This document shows, piece after piece, positions 1-9,473 of a stretch of 64,000 nt of DNA. The stretch's first letter is position 1. The number at the start of each line of letters is the position of its first letter. The notes beneath the pieces were generated by a model, which was given only the letters and a program-made list of their open reading frames with translations, made no database searches and was not told where the DNA came from. The stretch is from Alphaproteobacteria bacterium (GTDB taxonomy: Bacteria > Pseudomonadota > Alphaproteobacteria > Caulobacterales > Parvularculaceae): NCBI GenBank assembly GCA_030426465.1, contig JAUHYK010000003.1, forward strand, positions 35,455-99,454. Direction: 5' to 3'. The position numbers and the translations under genes are program-made.

Positions 1-2
1 TT

Positions 3-1325
3 TACCGGCCGCTCGCGGAGCAAAACCCGCCAAAAGCCATTCACCTTGCAACACTTGGAAAATACCTGCTTGGCGCCCGCGATCTAGACTCCGGCGCCGC
101 GCTATATAGGCGCGCGCTTGAATTGGAACCGAACAACACTCTCGCCGCCGCTGGCTATAGCCGTCATCTGAACTTCACCGGCGACTTCGAGAACGCTATC
201 AAATATGCACGCCTAGCGATTGCGGCCGATCCGAACAATGCTGAAGCCTTTGCGGAGCTCGCCCTGGCGTCGGGCTCGAACTTTACGGACGAAGAGATCG
301 CTCAGGCGAAGAAAATCGGCGCCAACGAACTGTCGGGCGTCAAGCACAGGGCGATCGCCCTGTTCGCCTGCGGCGACGCACTGCACCAGCGCAAAGACCG
401 GGACGGCGCTTTTGAAGCCTGGAAAGAAGCCAACAAGTTAAAGCGCAGCCTCGGACAAACCGACGCAGCGGCGCGTTATGTGGCTGATGACATAGAGCGT
501 TATGTAGATCAGATTATCAACTCCTTCCCGGAAGACTATGCGGGCACAGATGCTGAACGCGCGCGCCGCCCGGCGCCGATATTTATCGTCGGCATGCCGC
601 GATCCGGAACGACCCTTCTTGATAGTGCGATATCCGCGCACAAGGATGTCTCGAGCGGCGGCGAGCTGCCCTATATGGTGTTCGCCCTGAATGAATATCT
701 GAAGCTACCCGGCCGTCAGGCATGGGAGCGCGGGCCGCTCCCGCACGACCTGGCGCAAACATTCCGCGATAAATATCAAGACCAGTACCGCAGCTACAAT
801 GTCGCCAACGCGCCCTTTGTCACCGACAAACAGCCCAGCAATTTCTACTCGGTTGGGCTTATTCGGCGGGTCTTTCCCGAAGCGCGCATCATTTATATCC
901 GCCGCAATCCCGTGGAAGTCTGTTTTTCCATGTATCGCCGGAATTTCTCAAACAGCTGGCAAGCGTCAACCTCACTCGAAGATCTTGCACACTATTACTC
1001 ACAACAAGCGCGCATCATGGATTACTGGCGCGACATGCTTGGCGACAAGCTTGGATTTGTTCAGTATGAGGATTTCGTTCGGAACTTTGATGGTGAAATC
1101 CGCAGACTTATCGACTTCTGCGGCCTCGACTGGGACCCGACCTGTCTTGAATATTACAAGCAGGATCGCACGGTCATCACCTTCAGCGCGGCGCAGGTGC
1201 GCAAACCGCCGTCACCCGAACATCTGAACTCCACTTCACCCTATGACGCCCACCTCGCGCCGTTGCGCGAAGCGCTCGTAAAACGGGGCATAGACCTCGA
1301 GACCGGCGCACTGATCGACCTGTAA
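3..1325 (+). CDS. TPR-repeat sulfotransferase, 5' end outside window
   Basis: The frame is open from base 3 with no stop, so the true start lies upstream; the first start-like codon inside is a TTG at 123. The N-terminal part reads as TPR helices. The C-terminal half is a sulfotransferase fold: a PAPS-binding loop GMPRSGTT near bases 591-614 and a 3'-phosphate motif ([14 protein letters not shown]) about 100 residues on. The family transfers sulfate from PAPS to a hydroxyl or tyrosine; the acceptor cannot be told from sequence. It ends 14 bases before ahpD, with a purine-rich RBS between them, so the two are probably cotranscribed. A second TPR-sulfotransferase occurs at 26675-28432. Confidence 0.85.
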   Translation, partial: YRPLAEQNPPKAIHLATLGKYLLGARDLDSGAALYRRALELEPNNTLAAAGYSRHLNFTGDFENAIKYARLAIAADPNNAEAFAELALASGSNFTDEEIAQAKKIGANELSGVKHRAIALFACGDALHQRKDRDGAFEAWKEANKLKRSLGQTDAAARYVADDIERYVDQIINSFPEDYAGTDAERARRPAPIFIVGMPRSGTTLLDSAISAHKDVSSGGELPYMVFALNEYLKLPGRQAWERGPLPHDLAQTFRDKYQDQYRSYNVANAPFVTDKQPSNFYSVGLIRRVFPEARIIYIRRNPVEVCFSMYRRNFSNSWQASTSLEDLAHYYSQQARIMDYWRDMLGDKLGFVQYEDFVRNFDGEIRRLIDFCGLDWDPTCLEYYKQDRTVITFSAAQVRKPPSPEHLNSTSPYDAHLAPLREALVKRGIDLETGALIDL

Positions 1326-1339
1326 GGAAAGGAAACCAC

Positions 1340-1864
1340 ATGAGCATTGATGCTTTAAGAGATCAGATCCCTGACTACGCCAAAGATATTCGCCTCAATC
1401 TCGGCACCCTGTCGAGCGAGAGCTCGTTAAGCGACCAGCAGAAATGGGGCGCGTTCCTCGCGTCGGCAATGGCGACCGGCAATAGCGTTGTGATTAACGC
1501 CATTGCTGAAGAAACCAAGGACAAGCTCAGCCCCGAAGCCGCGACAGCGGCGCGCGCGGCCGCAGCGATTATGGCCATGAACAATGTCTATTATCGCGCC
1601 ACCCATTTGATGAGCAGTGATGAATATCAGAAGATGCCGGCAAAGTTGCGGATGAATGTGATTGGCAATCCCGGCGTGGAAAAAGTCGACTTTGAACTAT
1701 GGTCTCTTGCCGTTTCCGCCATCAATGGATGTGGCATGTGTCTCGACTCACATGAACAGGTCGTGCGCAAGGCCGGGCTCTCGGCGGAGCAGGTGCAGGC
1801 CGCTATCCGCATCGCCGCATCTGTGAACGCAGCCGCTGCGGTGCTGCGCGCCGAGGCCGCGTAA
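1340..1864 (+). CDS. ahpD: Alkylhydroperoxidase AhpD (carboxymuconolactone decarboxylase family)
   Basis: 174 residues, the usual AhpD length. The catalytic set is complete: Glu119, Cys131 and Cys134 in a CxxC, and His138, each offset by one from the well-studied mycobacterial AhpD (E118, C130, C133, H137). The cytoplasmic enzyme reduces peroxides or regenerates AhpC using the CxxC disulfide. Start ATG follows an AAGGAAAGG ribosome site. Unusually, no ahpC or oxyR is adjacent; the gene follows a TPR-sulfotransferase. A strong hairpin ends the transcript just downstream. Family assignment is firm; role beside the sulfotransferase is unknown. Confidence 0.88.
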   Translation: MSIDALRDQIPDYAKDIRLNLGTLSSESSLSDQQKWGAFLASAMATGNSVVINAIAEETKDKLSPEAATAARAAAAIMAMNNVYYRATHLMSSDEYQKMPAKLRMNVIGNPGVEKVDFELWSLAVSAINGCGMCLDSHEQVVRKAGLSAEQVQAAIRIAASVNAAAAVLRAEAA

Positions 1865-1886
1865 ATTTTCATTTTGACTTCTTATG

Positions 1887-1913
1887 CGGCGCCTTGAGGC
1901 TCTCAAGGCGCCG
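1887..1913 (+). terminator. Hairpin terminator after ahpD, possibly bidirectional
   Basis: A perfect 12-bp stem (1887-1898 with 1902-1913) closes on a 3-base loop and is followed by TTCTTA. It sits between the convergent ahpD and methyltransferase genes, 4 bases before the end of the latter, so it may stop both transcripts. The T-run is short, which lowers certainty that it is factor-independent. Confidence 0.7.
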
Positions 1914-1916
1914 TTC

Positions 1917-2876
1917 TTATGTGGGCGGTTCTGTTTTCAAAAGCCAAGCCGCAGCGATGGTCTTTCCTTTTGGCGTCAGGACCTCTGGCGTCACTATATT
2001 GGCGCCGCAGCTCGCGAGCCTGTCCCTTGCCTCGCTCACGCCGGCGATGTCCAGGGCGCTTTGCGTCATTGCGCGCATCCGCCCTTCATACAAAACGACT
2101 TCACCGCGCATCGCCTCGCACCATCCAAGAGCCTCTGCCGGCGCGTAAGCCTGGCGGCGCGAGACGAGTTGCGACACGTCGCCAAGAAGTCGCGCCAGCA
2201 TTTCTTTCGCAGCGACACGGTCGCCTTCCAGATAGGGTTTCAAAGCCGCAAAGATGGTTTTGAGTTTGCCAGCGGCGCCTTCATGGTCAGGCCCGCGAAC
2301 AGCCTCCATGGCAACCTCAAAAAGGCCATGCTGTAAAACGGCCCTGAGCACCCGTGCGTTTTCCGTACACTCGCGATAGATGCCGCCGCCTTTATAATGC
2401 ATGATGAATTGCATGGCGCCGCCGGGAGCGAGCGTTCGCGCCGCCTCAGCAAAGGCGTGCACTCCAGCATATTCAATGCCGAACTGACTGATCACGATAT
2501 CAAAGGCACCATTGGCGAAGGGAAGCTCTGCTGCGCTGGCTGCGACGCCGTGGATAGCGGCGTTCTTTGGCGGGGTTTTTCGTGCAACCGCAGTCGCAGC
2601 CGAACCCGCATAATCAAGCCCAACAAAGCGGGCGTCATTCACCACAGTTGAAGCGCCTGCAACCTCCAGCGCGCGGTCGAGGATAACGCCGGCGCCACAA
2701 GCGAGATCGAGCAGCGACGGCGTCTTTCGGGCAGAAAGCGCATTCATCAGGAAAGCCCGCCAGATCTCGTCAAAAAGGTCGCCTGGCGCGTCGCCAGAAA
2801 CGGCGGCGGGTCGCCCTCTGGCTGCGTCCCAATAGGCCTCCCAATGGGCGGCCTGCGATGTTTTCAACGATGTCAT
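1917..2876 (-). CDS. Class I SAM-dependent methyltransferase
   Basis: 319 residues. The SAM-binding core is visible: motif I LLDLACGAGVILDRAL near residues 56-71, an acidic strand end (FVGLDYAG), and a motif IV region ending in DIVISQFGIEYAG, followed by ALAPGG-type motif. This resembles the Methyltransf_11/25 family. The substrate is unknown. The C-terminal third is long and helical, with no match I recognise, and could hold the substrate-specific part. It lies downstream of the TonB receptor gene on the same strand, separated by that gene's terminator, so it probably has its own promoter. Start ATG at 2876 has only a weak RBS. Confidence 0.75.
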   Translation of the reverse strand: MTSLKTSQAAHWEAYWDAARGRPAAVSGDAPGDLFDEIWRAFLMNALSARKTPSLLDLACGAGVILDRALEVAGASTVVNDARFVGLDYAGSAATAVARKTPPKNAAIHGVAASAAELPFANGAFDIVISQFGIEYAGVHAFAEAARTLAPGGAMQFIMHYKGGGIYRECTENARVLRAVLQHGLFEVAMEAVRGPDHEGAAGKLKTIFAALKPYLEGDRVAAKEMLARLLGDVSQLVSRRQAYAPAEALGWCEAMRGEVVLYEGRMRAMTQSALDIAGVSEARDRLASCGANIVTPEVLTPKGKTIAAAWLLKTEPPT

Positions 2877-2965
2877 GAGAGGGTCTTAACGCGCCTTGGC
2901 GAAAGGGAAAACACTATCTGGCGGGGCACAGCGCCAAGCGCAGTCGGCAATTGAAGACAAAAAGA

Positions 2966-2991
2966 AAACGGCGGGCCGAAGCCCGCCGTTT
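2966..2991 (-). terminator. Rho-independent terminator of the TonB-dependent receptor gene
   Basis: Read on the minus strand: a 10-bp stem AAACGGCGGG/CCCGCCGTTT with a CTTCGG loop, followed by TCTTTTTGTC. It lies 25 bases beyond the receptor stop codon. Stem, stable UUCG-type loop and T-run are all present. Confidence 0.88.
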
Positions 2992-3015
2992 CCCATTCCG
3001 TAATACTCGGATCGC

Positions 3016-5874
3016 TTAGAAGCGGACCGATGCGCCAACGAAGAGCTGGCGACCCAGCGTTTCGTAAGTTGCAGGCCAGGTGTTCGCTTGTTCGTTGACC
3101 GTAGAGCCAAGGAGCGGAGCGTCTTTACCTGTGATGTTCTGAACGCCGACCGTGAGATCGACATTTTCGTTCACAGCATACTGCATCGTGACGTCGATAT
3201 AGTTGAACATACCGATGTCATCCGACAGATCGCCAATCGTCGTCTGGGTGGCAGGATCGAAGACCGAGGGATCGATCTCGGTTCCGCCAATCAGACGCCA
3301 GCGAACAGAAGTCGTCAGAGGACCGCTAACCAGCGAGGTCTGCAAGGTGTGCTTGTAGGTCGGTGTCGGCTCGCCGCAGTTACCGGCATAGTAACCGACG
3401 CAATCGACAACCGGCGCAGACGGGTCAACCTGGAAGCTCGATTCCAGCGTGTAGTTACCATAGTAGACCATGGAAACCGTACCGATATCGGACAGATCGA
3501 ACGAGTAGTTCGCCTGGAAGTCGATACCTGTGGCTTTAAAGCCAGCGATGTTCAGGCCGCCAATGCTCGGCAGGAACGGAGCACCGATGCGACCCGTGAT
3601 CGGAGAGCGTGTGCCCGGACCGAAGAAGTTGTCGCAAGTGCTTGTGTCGCCAGCAACATAGCAGCGGTCCAGCAGGAGCTGGAGCGGCACGCCGGTGATC
3701 GCGTCTTCGACTTCGACATTGTAGTAGTCGACCTGAAGAACGAGACCGTCGATCGAAGCCGGCTGCCATACGCCGCCGATGGTGATGGTGTCAGCAGTTT
3801 CTTCGAAGAGGTTCGGGTTGCCGCCGAACAGCGCTTCGATCTGACCAGACAGCTGGAAGTCAGTTCCGACTGCACCGGCAGGAACGCCATACGCTGTACA
3901 GATTGCCGCCTGACCTTCGCCGCTACCGAAACCGCCAGCTGCCGAACACGGGTCTTGCGCACCCGGGAAGCCGTTGGTGAAGGCGCCGAACAGTTCAGCG
4001 ATGTTTGGCGCACGCGCCGCACGCTGGAACTGACCACGGATACGGAGGTCTTCAACAGGAGACCACTCAGCGCCAGCAGCAAATGTGTGCACGCCGCCAA
4101 CTGTTGAGTAATCAGAGTAACGATACGCACCGTTGATGGCGAGTTCTTCGATACCCGCCACGCCCTGAACGACCGGGATGCGAGTTTCCATGAACAGTTC
4201 GTATACGTCATAGCGACCGGAGACCGGAAGCGATGCGTTAAAGCCACGAACGTCTGGGCCCAGAACCGAGTCAGGCTGGAAGTTCGCAAACTCTTCGCGG
4301 TACTCAACACCAACCGCAAGCGCGACAGAGTCTTCAGCCCAAGGAGACTGGAACCCTTCGAGAGAGCCGTTCATCGTGCCGACGAACTGCGTTTGCTCAA
4401 CAGTGTTTGTAATGATGCCTGTACGGGTAATCGCGGTGGCGCAAGCTTCGTTTAGCGTATTCACACCGAAAATGTTACAGGTGCCATCCGTGATGCCGGC
4501 TGCCAGCGAACTGAACGAGATATTGCCCGTCTGAGTCTGCGTGGCGGAAGAACGACCAAACTGCAGGAACGCATCATAGCTCCAGTTTGGAGAGATATCG
4601 CCGCGAACGCCAGTCATGATCTGGAAGGACGATGTATCCCGGAGGCTGTTCCGCGGACCGAGAACGTCGTCATTGTAGCGGCGAGCAACGAAGATAGCTA
4701 CATCGTCGACATCACCGTCACCGTCGAGATCCGCAATATCACCTGGATCTGTATAAGCAGCGTTGAGAGCCGTGAGGAAGGTCGCCGGAATGTTAGGGTT
4801 GTCGAGCGGCAGAGTGAAGGTGCCGCCGACTGGCGTCGCCGCCAACTGGCTGTCAACAACGGACTGAGCGAAGATGCCGCGAGCATAGACTTCAACGGAG
4901 TCGTTGATTTCAAACGTACCACCGGCATAGACCGAATAACGTTCTTGCGGCAGCTGGAGATAGTTAACTGGCGCGTAGTTATACTGGTCCTGCGGGTTGA
5001 CGTAACGACGCCCTTCAGCAGTCGGCGTTGCGCCGCCAAAAGTCACATTGCCGGAGCAGACCTGCGGGCCGTTGTCGACGCAAGGGTATGTGCCGGAGAA
5101 GTCATTCGCACCAAGCGAGATGAACTGGCCGCCAAGCGCGTTACCCGAACCACCCGTCAGGAATTCCGTGCCGCCCGGGCCCGGATCGAAGAGCGAGTCA
5201 GACGAACCAGGGCGGTCGCCCTGGAAGAGCGCTTCACGGTTGGTGTAGGACAGCGACATGATCGCATTACCGCGACCGTCGGCGAAGTTGCCGCCCATGG
5301 TCAGCGCTGCGTTGAAGATGTTCGCATCCCAGCCAGAAGCAGACATTTCGTTAGAAACGTCGAGCTGAACGCCTTCGAAGTCGTCTTTCAGGATGAAGTT
5401 CACAACACCTGCGATGGCGTCAGAACCGTAAACAGCGGAGGAGCCGCCGGTTACGACGTCAACCTGCTGAACCAGCGCGGTCGGAATCGCGTTGATGTCG
5501 ACAACGCCGCCCGGGCCAGAAGCCACGTAGCGAGAGCCGTCAACGAGAACCAGCGTACGCTGCGTGCCGAGGCCGCGCAGGTTAACCGTCGCGGTGCCGT
5601 TGCCCGGGTTGTTCGACGTGGAGTCGAAAGCCGGAATGACTTGCGGCAGCGTGTTGAGGAACTGCTCGGAGTTGACCGTATTGGTCAACGTAAGCTGTTC
5701 GGCGTCGACACGGGCGATCGGGCTGGGAGCAGCCAGATCTTCGCGAGCAATACGCGAACCGGTGACGATGATGGTGTCGCCATCTTGGGCGACGGCCGGC
5801 ATGGCTGCAGCAGCAGCGACACCGGAAAGCATTGTGGTGCGTAGGAAACGCCCAGCAAGCCGCTTTCTTAACAT
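3016..5874 (-). CDS. TonB-dependent receptor with calcium-loop-like insert
   Basis: 952 residues. Signal peptide at 1-29 (cleavage near AVAQ), plug domain about 33-165 with VNLRGLGTQRTLVLVDG and SSAVYGSDAIAGVVNFI signatures, then a 22-stranded barrel ending in the terminal Phe (FVGASVRF). It sits in the outer membrane and imports a ligand using TonB energy. Large loops carry several Cys pairs (for example C265/C273), suggesting disulfides. Residues 382-391 read DLDGDGDVDD, an EF-hand/dockerin-like acidic loop. Neighbours are a methyltransferase, AhpD, a TPR-sulfotransferase and a TPR-2OG oxygenase. No TonB box or FecA-type signalling extension is obvious, and no sigma/anti-sigma pair is nearby. 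Ligand unknown. Confidence 0.92.
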   Translation of the reverse strand: MLRKRLAGRFLRTTMLSGVAAAAAMPAVAQDGDTIIVTGSRIAREDLAAPSPIARVDAEQLTLTNTVNSEQFLNTLPQVIPAFDSTSNNPGNGTATVNLRGLGTQRTLVLVDGSRYVASGPGGVVDINAIPTALVQQVDVVTGGSSAVYGSDAIAGVVNFILKDDFEGVQLDVSNEMSASGWDANIFNAALTMGGNFADGRGNAIMSLSYTNREALFQGDRPGSSDSLFDPGPGGTEFLTGGSGNALGGQFISLGANDFSGTYPCVDNGPQVCSGNVTFGGATPTAEGRRYVNPQDQYNYAPVNYLQLPQERYSVYAGGTFEINDSVEVYARGIFAQSVVDSQLAATPVGGTFTLPLDNPNIPATFLTALNAAYTDPGDIADLDGDGDVDDVAIFVARRYNDDVLGPRNSLRDTSSFQIMTGVRGDISPNWSYDAFLQFGRSSATQTQTGNISFSSLAAGITDGTCNIFGVNTLNEACATAITRTGIITNTVEQTQFVGTMNGSLEGFQSPWAEDSVALAVGVEYREEFANFQPDSVLGPDVRGFNASLPVSGRYDVYELFMETRIPVVQGVAGIEELAINGAYRYSDYSTVGGVHTFAAGAEWSPVEDLRIRGQFQRAARAPNIAELFGAFTNGFPGAQDPCSAAGGFGSGEGQAAICTAYGVPAGAVGTDFQLSGQIEALFGGNPNLFEETADTITIGGVWQPASIDGLVLQVDYYNVEVEDAITGVPLQLLLDRCYVAGDTSTCDNFFGPGTRSPITGRIGAPFLPSIGGLNIAGFKATGIDFQANYSFDLSDIGTVSMVYYGNYTLESSFQVDPSAPVVDCVGYYAGNCGEPTPTYKHTLQTSLVSGPLTTSVRWRLIGGTEIDPSVFDPATQTTIGDLSDDIGMFNYIDVTMQYAVNENVDLTVGVQNITGKDAPLLGSTVNEQANTWPATYETLGRQLFVGASVRF

Positions 5875-6086
5875 TATTATCCCTCCGAGTTAAAACACAC
5901 ACGCGACCTCCCTGCGGCAGCAAGGAACTCACGATATTCGCCCCCCCGAGAAAAGGGCACGATGATCGCTGACGGGAATCCGCCAACTTGGCGAGAAGCT
6001 ATGGCCGCCGGGATGATGAGGTCAACAAGCTTAAGACGCGCCCGCGCACTACACTTGCCAGTGTGGCAATATCACAACAGATTTGT

Positions 6087-6102
6087 TTAACAGAAGCTTA
6101 AC
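6087..6102. promoter_or_regulatory. CtrA-like box (TTAA-N7-TTAAC)
   Basis: TTAACAGAAGCTTAAC matches the full-length CtrA consensus TTAA-N7-TTAA(C). It lies just past the stop of the TPR-oxygenase gene (ends 6108) and 213 bases upstream of the TonB receptor start. The 5875-6107 gap otherwise holds no gene and should contain the receptor promoter. One match in 64 kb could be chance. Confidence 0.35.
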
Positions 6103-6107
6103 TGAGC

Positions 6108-7907
6108 TTATCGTGGCGCGAGATCGAAGGGCGCGGTGATGCGTGGCCGTTCAGCTGCGAAGGGTTCGACGCCATGCCAAATATAGGAAGGGAAAAAGAT
6201 CACGGCGCCGACTTCAGGCTTGAACCAGCGTTCCGCCTCGAGTTGAACCCCTGCCGTTCCTGAAGCCCCCAGCCGTAAAAATCCGGCTTTCTCGCCTTTC
6301 AGCACCTCCTCGGGGACCTGCACATAATATGACGCGCTGATCCATCCCCTGGGATGGATATGGTCCACATGACCACCACCGGACGCCAGCACGACCGACC
6401 ACGCGCCCTGACAGTCCAAGTCTTTGCTTTTTCTATGTAAAAATGGATGCGCCGGATCATCAGGCAAATCCTCGACATAATTTGCTGCGGCTGCGAGGAG
6501 CTGCCCTTTCAGGGCTTGAATAAGGGGATGTGGCTCCTCCCAGAGCCGACCCACGGACTGGGTTCCGCCATACAGGGTCTGCTCCAGCGGACGGGCGGCG
6601 CTGCGGTGCAATGGCAGAATCGCCTCCACCAGCGCGGCGTTAAACGTGGCGAGGTCGGCGTAGCCTTCCGGCGGCTCAATGAACATTTTCCGGGTGAACC
6701 GGTCATAATCATAATAACGCTGGTACTCAGGATCGCCGCTCAACCGCATGGCGTTGGCCTTCAGCGCAATGTGTTTTTGCAAATGCTCCGGGGGCGCCGC
6801 TCGATTGAGCAAGCGCACAGCCTCTTCAAATTCCCCGCGGGCCAGGCGGGTTTCCACTAGCGTATGCAGCGTCTCGAAATCTTCCGGCGCCGCCGCCAGC
6901 GCGTCAGCAAACATCCCGGCGGCGGCTTCGGAATCCCCATGATATCGCCGAACCAGCCCGAGTATCCGTTTTGGCGTCGCCGCAGCCTTGTCGAGGGCCA
7001 GCGCCCGGGACGCCGCATCTTCCGCGAGATCCGGCAACCCCGCGAGATAGGCCAGTTCCGATTTCAGCGAGAGCAGCTCAATATTCGGATATTGCGCCAG
7101 AACGGCGTCGAGCGGCTCCAGAAATTGCGCGCCGACGCCCTCCTCCCACAGCATCCGGGCGAAATCCCTATGAATGTCGCTACGCAAAGGCGCGATCGCC
7201 AGCGCCCGCCGAAACGCGCCATCCGCCTCAGCCATGACGCCTGCTTGCCGCAACGCATTGGCGTACTGATATTGCGTCTCCGCATCATTCGGCGCCGCCG
7301 TCACCGCCATGCGTAAATCGGCGAGCGCATCTTCAATACGGCCGATTTTTCGCAGCGCAGCGCCGCGATTAACCCGCGCGAAATGCATGGATGGCTGCTT
7401 TTCAAGCGCGGCGGAAAACATCTCCGCCGCCTCCTCAGGCCGGCCCTGATCCTCCAGCACCAAACCGAGATTATTCAGCGCGTTTACGTCGCCCGGCGCC
7501 AGCGAGAGCGTCTTGCGCATGACCTCTTCCGCGCGCGCGCCATCACCGGATTGCCGCAATGCAAGGCCGAGGCTGACCCAGGCGGTGATAAAACCCGGTT
7601 GGGCCGCAACCGCCGCTTCATATTCGGCGATAGCTTCTTTGAACCGGCCGGCGGCGCGAAGGGCGTTTCCCTTATTCGCCAGAATCGCATGTTTTTGCGG
7701 ATGCCCCGCCGCCGCCTGATCGAAAACCGGCAGCGCTTCGTCGACGCGGCCAAGGCGGCCGAGGCACAGCGCCTTCATATGCAAGGCTTCGGGATGGCCT
7801 GGTTGCTGGCGTAAGGCGGTTTCACTGGCTTCCAGCGCCGCCTCAAAGGCGCCGCGCTGGAATTGCGCGGCGGCGCCTTGTAGCAACTGCATGAAGTTTC
7901 CGCTCAT
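6108..7907 (-). CDS. TPR protein with C-terminal 2OG-Fe(II) oxygenase domain
   Basis: 599 residues. About 10 TPR-like repeats cover residues 5-390, then a linker, and a 2OG-Fe(II) oxygenase domain (the family often named putative 2OG-Fe(II) oxygenase) at about 430-599. The iron ligands are visible as H513-x-D515 with distal H578, and R588 in PRIT can bind 2-oxoglutarate. Such enzymes hydroxylate proteins or small molecules; TPRs suggest a peptide or protein partner. The gene is upstream of the TonB receptor on the same strand, 233 bases apart. A second possible start, ATG at 7892, exists. The substrate is not known. Confidence 0.85.
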   Translation of the reverse strand: MSGNFMQLLQGAAAQFQRGAFEAALEASETALRQQPGHPEALHMKALCLGRLGRVDEALPVFDQAAAGHPQKHAILANKGNALRAAGRFKEAIAEYEAAVAAQPGFITAWVSLGLALRQSGDGARAEEVMRKTLSLAPGDVNALNNLGLVLEDQGRPEEAAEMFSAALEKQPSMHFARVNRGAALRKIGRIEDALADLRMAVTAAPNDAETQYQYANALRQAGVMAEADGAFRRALAIAPLRSDIHRDFARMLWEEGVGAQFLEPLDAVLAQYPNIELLSLKSELAYLAGLPDLAEDAASRALALDKAAATPKRILGLVRRYHGDSEAAAGMFADALAAAPEDFETLHTLVETRLARGEFEEAVRLLNRAAPPEHLQKHIALKANAMRLSGDPEYQRYYDYDRFTRKMFIEPPEGYADLATFNAALVEAILPLHRSAARPLEQTLYGGTQSVGRLWEEPHPLIQALKGQLLAAAANYVEDLPDDPAHPFLHRKSKDLDCQGAWSVVLASGGGHVDHIHPRGWISASYYVQVPEEVLKGEKAGFLRLGASGTAGVQLEAERWFKPEVGAVIFFPSYIWHGVEPFAAERPRITAPFDLAPR

Positions 7908-8045
7908 CCCAGTTTTCCGGCCTGTTCTCTACTTTTCTCTGAAGCGCCTTACAGGCTAATCCAGCATAGCATGTTGACGCGATGAAGGGCGCTGTGTGTA
8001 ATCAGCGCACGCCGCTCTTCGCGGCGCTTTTGTTCAGGAGATGAC

Positions 8046-8609
8046 ATGAACGTCGCGCCTTTCGCAATCCTAGCCTGCCTTTTCATCGCCAACGCCGCCG
8101 CCGCTCAATCGAGCGAAGCCGAAGCCGTTGACGACGCTATCGCCTGCCTCAAGGTCGAAGACGCCGAAGAGCGCCTTGCGTGTCTCGAGGGGGCGGCGAA
8201 AACCCTGCAGGTGACAAGGATCGTACGCGAAGAAGAGGTGGCCGCAGCAAAAGAAAATGAAAAAGCCAATTTCGGCCTGGCGGCAGCGGACCAGCCTGAG
8301 CAGGTCGCCGAAGCGCCGAAAGACTTTGGCGATGAAGCCATCTCTGACGTGCGACGGGACAAAGACGGCAAACGCATCAAAAGCATCAACGCCCAAGTCG
8401 TCGAGATCAGCCTCAATTCGATGGGAAGAGCGACCGTGTCGCTCGATAACGGACAGGTCTGGCGCCAGCTCGATTCAGACGACAAAAAATTGCATTTCGG
8501 CAAGCGTGAACGCCTTTTCACCGCCAAGGTGAAACGCAGCGCTTTCGGCAATTACATGATGACGGTGAATGAACTGCACCGGACAATCCGTGTACGCCGG
8601 ATTAAGTAG
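8046..8609 (+). CDS. Exported protein of unknown function
   Basis: 187 residues with a clear signal peptide (1-20, cleavage after AAAAQ). Mature N-terminus has two cysteines in ACLKVEDAEERLACLE, a pattern seen in several small periplasmic alphaproteobacterial proteins, then a charged linker (about 65-115), and a C-terminal beta-rich stretch including VSLDNGQVWRQL. A good AGGAGA ribosome site precedes the ATG. It is followed 9 bases later by the alpha/beta hydrolase gene, so the two are probably one operon. No function can be assigned. Confidence 0.75.
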   Translation: MNVAPFAILACLFIANAAAAQSSEAEAVDDAIACLKVEDAEERLACLEGAAKTLQVTRIVREEEVAAAKENEKANFGLAAADQPEQVAEAPKDFGDEAISDVRRDKDGKRIKSINAQVVEISLNSMGRATVSLDNGQVWRQLDSDDKKLHFGKRERLFTAKVKRSAFGNYMMTVNELHRTIRVRRIK

Positions 8610-8618
8610 CGCGCACTC

Positions 8619-9470
8619 ATGCTCCCCTTTGAGGATCAATATTTTCCGGTCGCCAGCGGGCTCAAGCTGCACGCGCGAACCTATGAAGGCGGCGATAAAA
8701 CGCCGGTTCTTTGTCTTCACGGCCTGACGCGCAACGTCGCCGATTTTGAAGAGCTGGCGCCGAAGATCGCCGCGACGGGCCGCAGGATCGCCGCCCTTTC
8801 CTTTCGCGGCCGCGGGTGCTCGGATTATGATCCCGACTATCTGAACTATCACCCGCTCACCTATCGCGACGATGTCTTGAAGGTGCTGGATGCGCTGAAC
8901 ATGCCGAAGGCGGTGCTGGTGGGCACATCGCTGGGCGGCATTACGACCATGTTGGTCAACGAGGCGGCGCCGAACCGGGTCAAAGCCGCGATCATCAATG
9001 ATGTGGGCCCCGACCTTGCGCCGGAGGGCATTGCGCGCATCGCTAGTTATGTCGGAAAGGACAACGGCCCGGCGGCGGATATTGAAGAGGCGGCGGCGCG
9101 CATCAAGGCGATCAACAGCGTCGCCTTCCCTGACGCCAGCGATGAGGAATGGATAAAATTCGCGCGCCGCACCTTTCGCGAGACCGATAAGGGCTGGACG
9201 CTCGATTACGATCCGAATGTCGCAAAGGCCTTGGCGGAAGTCGGCCCGGCGCCGGATTTATGGGCGCCGTTCGAGAGCCTTAAGAATAAGCCGACGCTGA
9301 TTATTCGCGGCGGCATCAGCGATCTTCTGTCGCCGGAAATCGTCGCCAAGATGCGCGCCGTTCACCCCGGCTTCGATTACACGGAAGTCCCGAATGTTGG
9401 ACACGCGCCGATGTTGACGGAGCCGGCGGCGTGGGATGCGATTGAGGCTTTCCTCGGAGAGATCGATTAA
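8619..9470 (+). CDS. Alpha/beta hydrolase
   Basis: 283 residues. The alpha/beta-hydrolase fold is complete: oxyanion HG motif (LCLHGLT, 32-38), nucleophile elbow GTSLGG with Ser104, acid Asp235 in GGISDLLS, and His262 in VGHAPML. No signal peptide, so cytoplasmic. The family covers esterases, lactonases and C-C hydrolases; a substrate cannot be chosen. It follows the secreted unknown by 9 bases and ends 4 bases before the convergent cysH stop. The start ATG has only a weak RBS, consistent with translational coupling. Confidence 0.85.
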   Translation: MLPFEDQYFPVASGLKLHARTYEGGDKTPVLCLHGLTRNVADFEELAPKIAATGRRIAALSFRGRGCSDYDPDYLNYHPLTYRDDVLKVLDALNMPKAVLVGTSLGGITTMLVNEAAPNRVKAAIINDVGPDLAPEGIARIASYVGKDNGPAADIEEAAARIKAINSVAFPDASDEEWIKFARRTFRETDKGWTLDYDPNVAKALAEVGPAPDLWAPFESLKNKPTLIIRGGISDLLSPEIVAKMRAVHPGFDYTEVPNVGHAPMLTEPAAWDAIEAFLGEID

Positions 9471-9473
9471 AAT

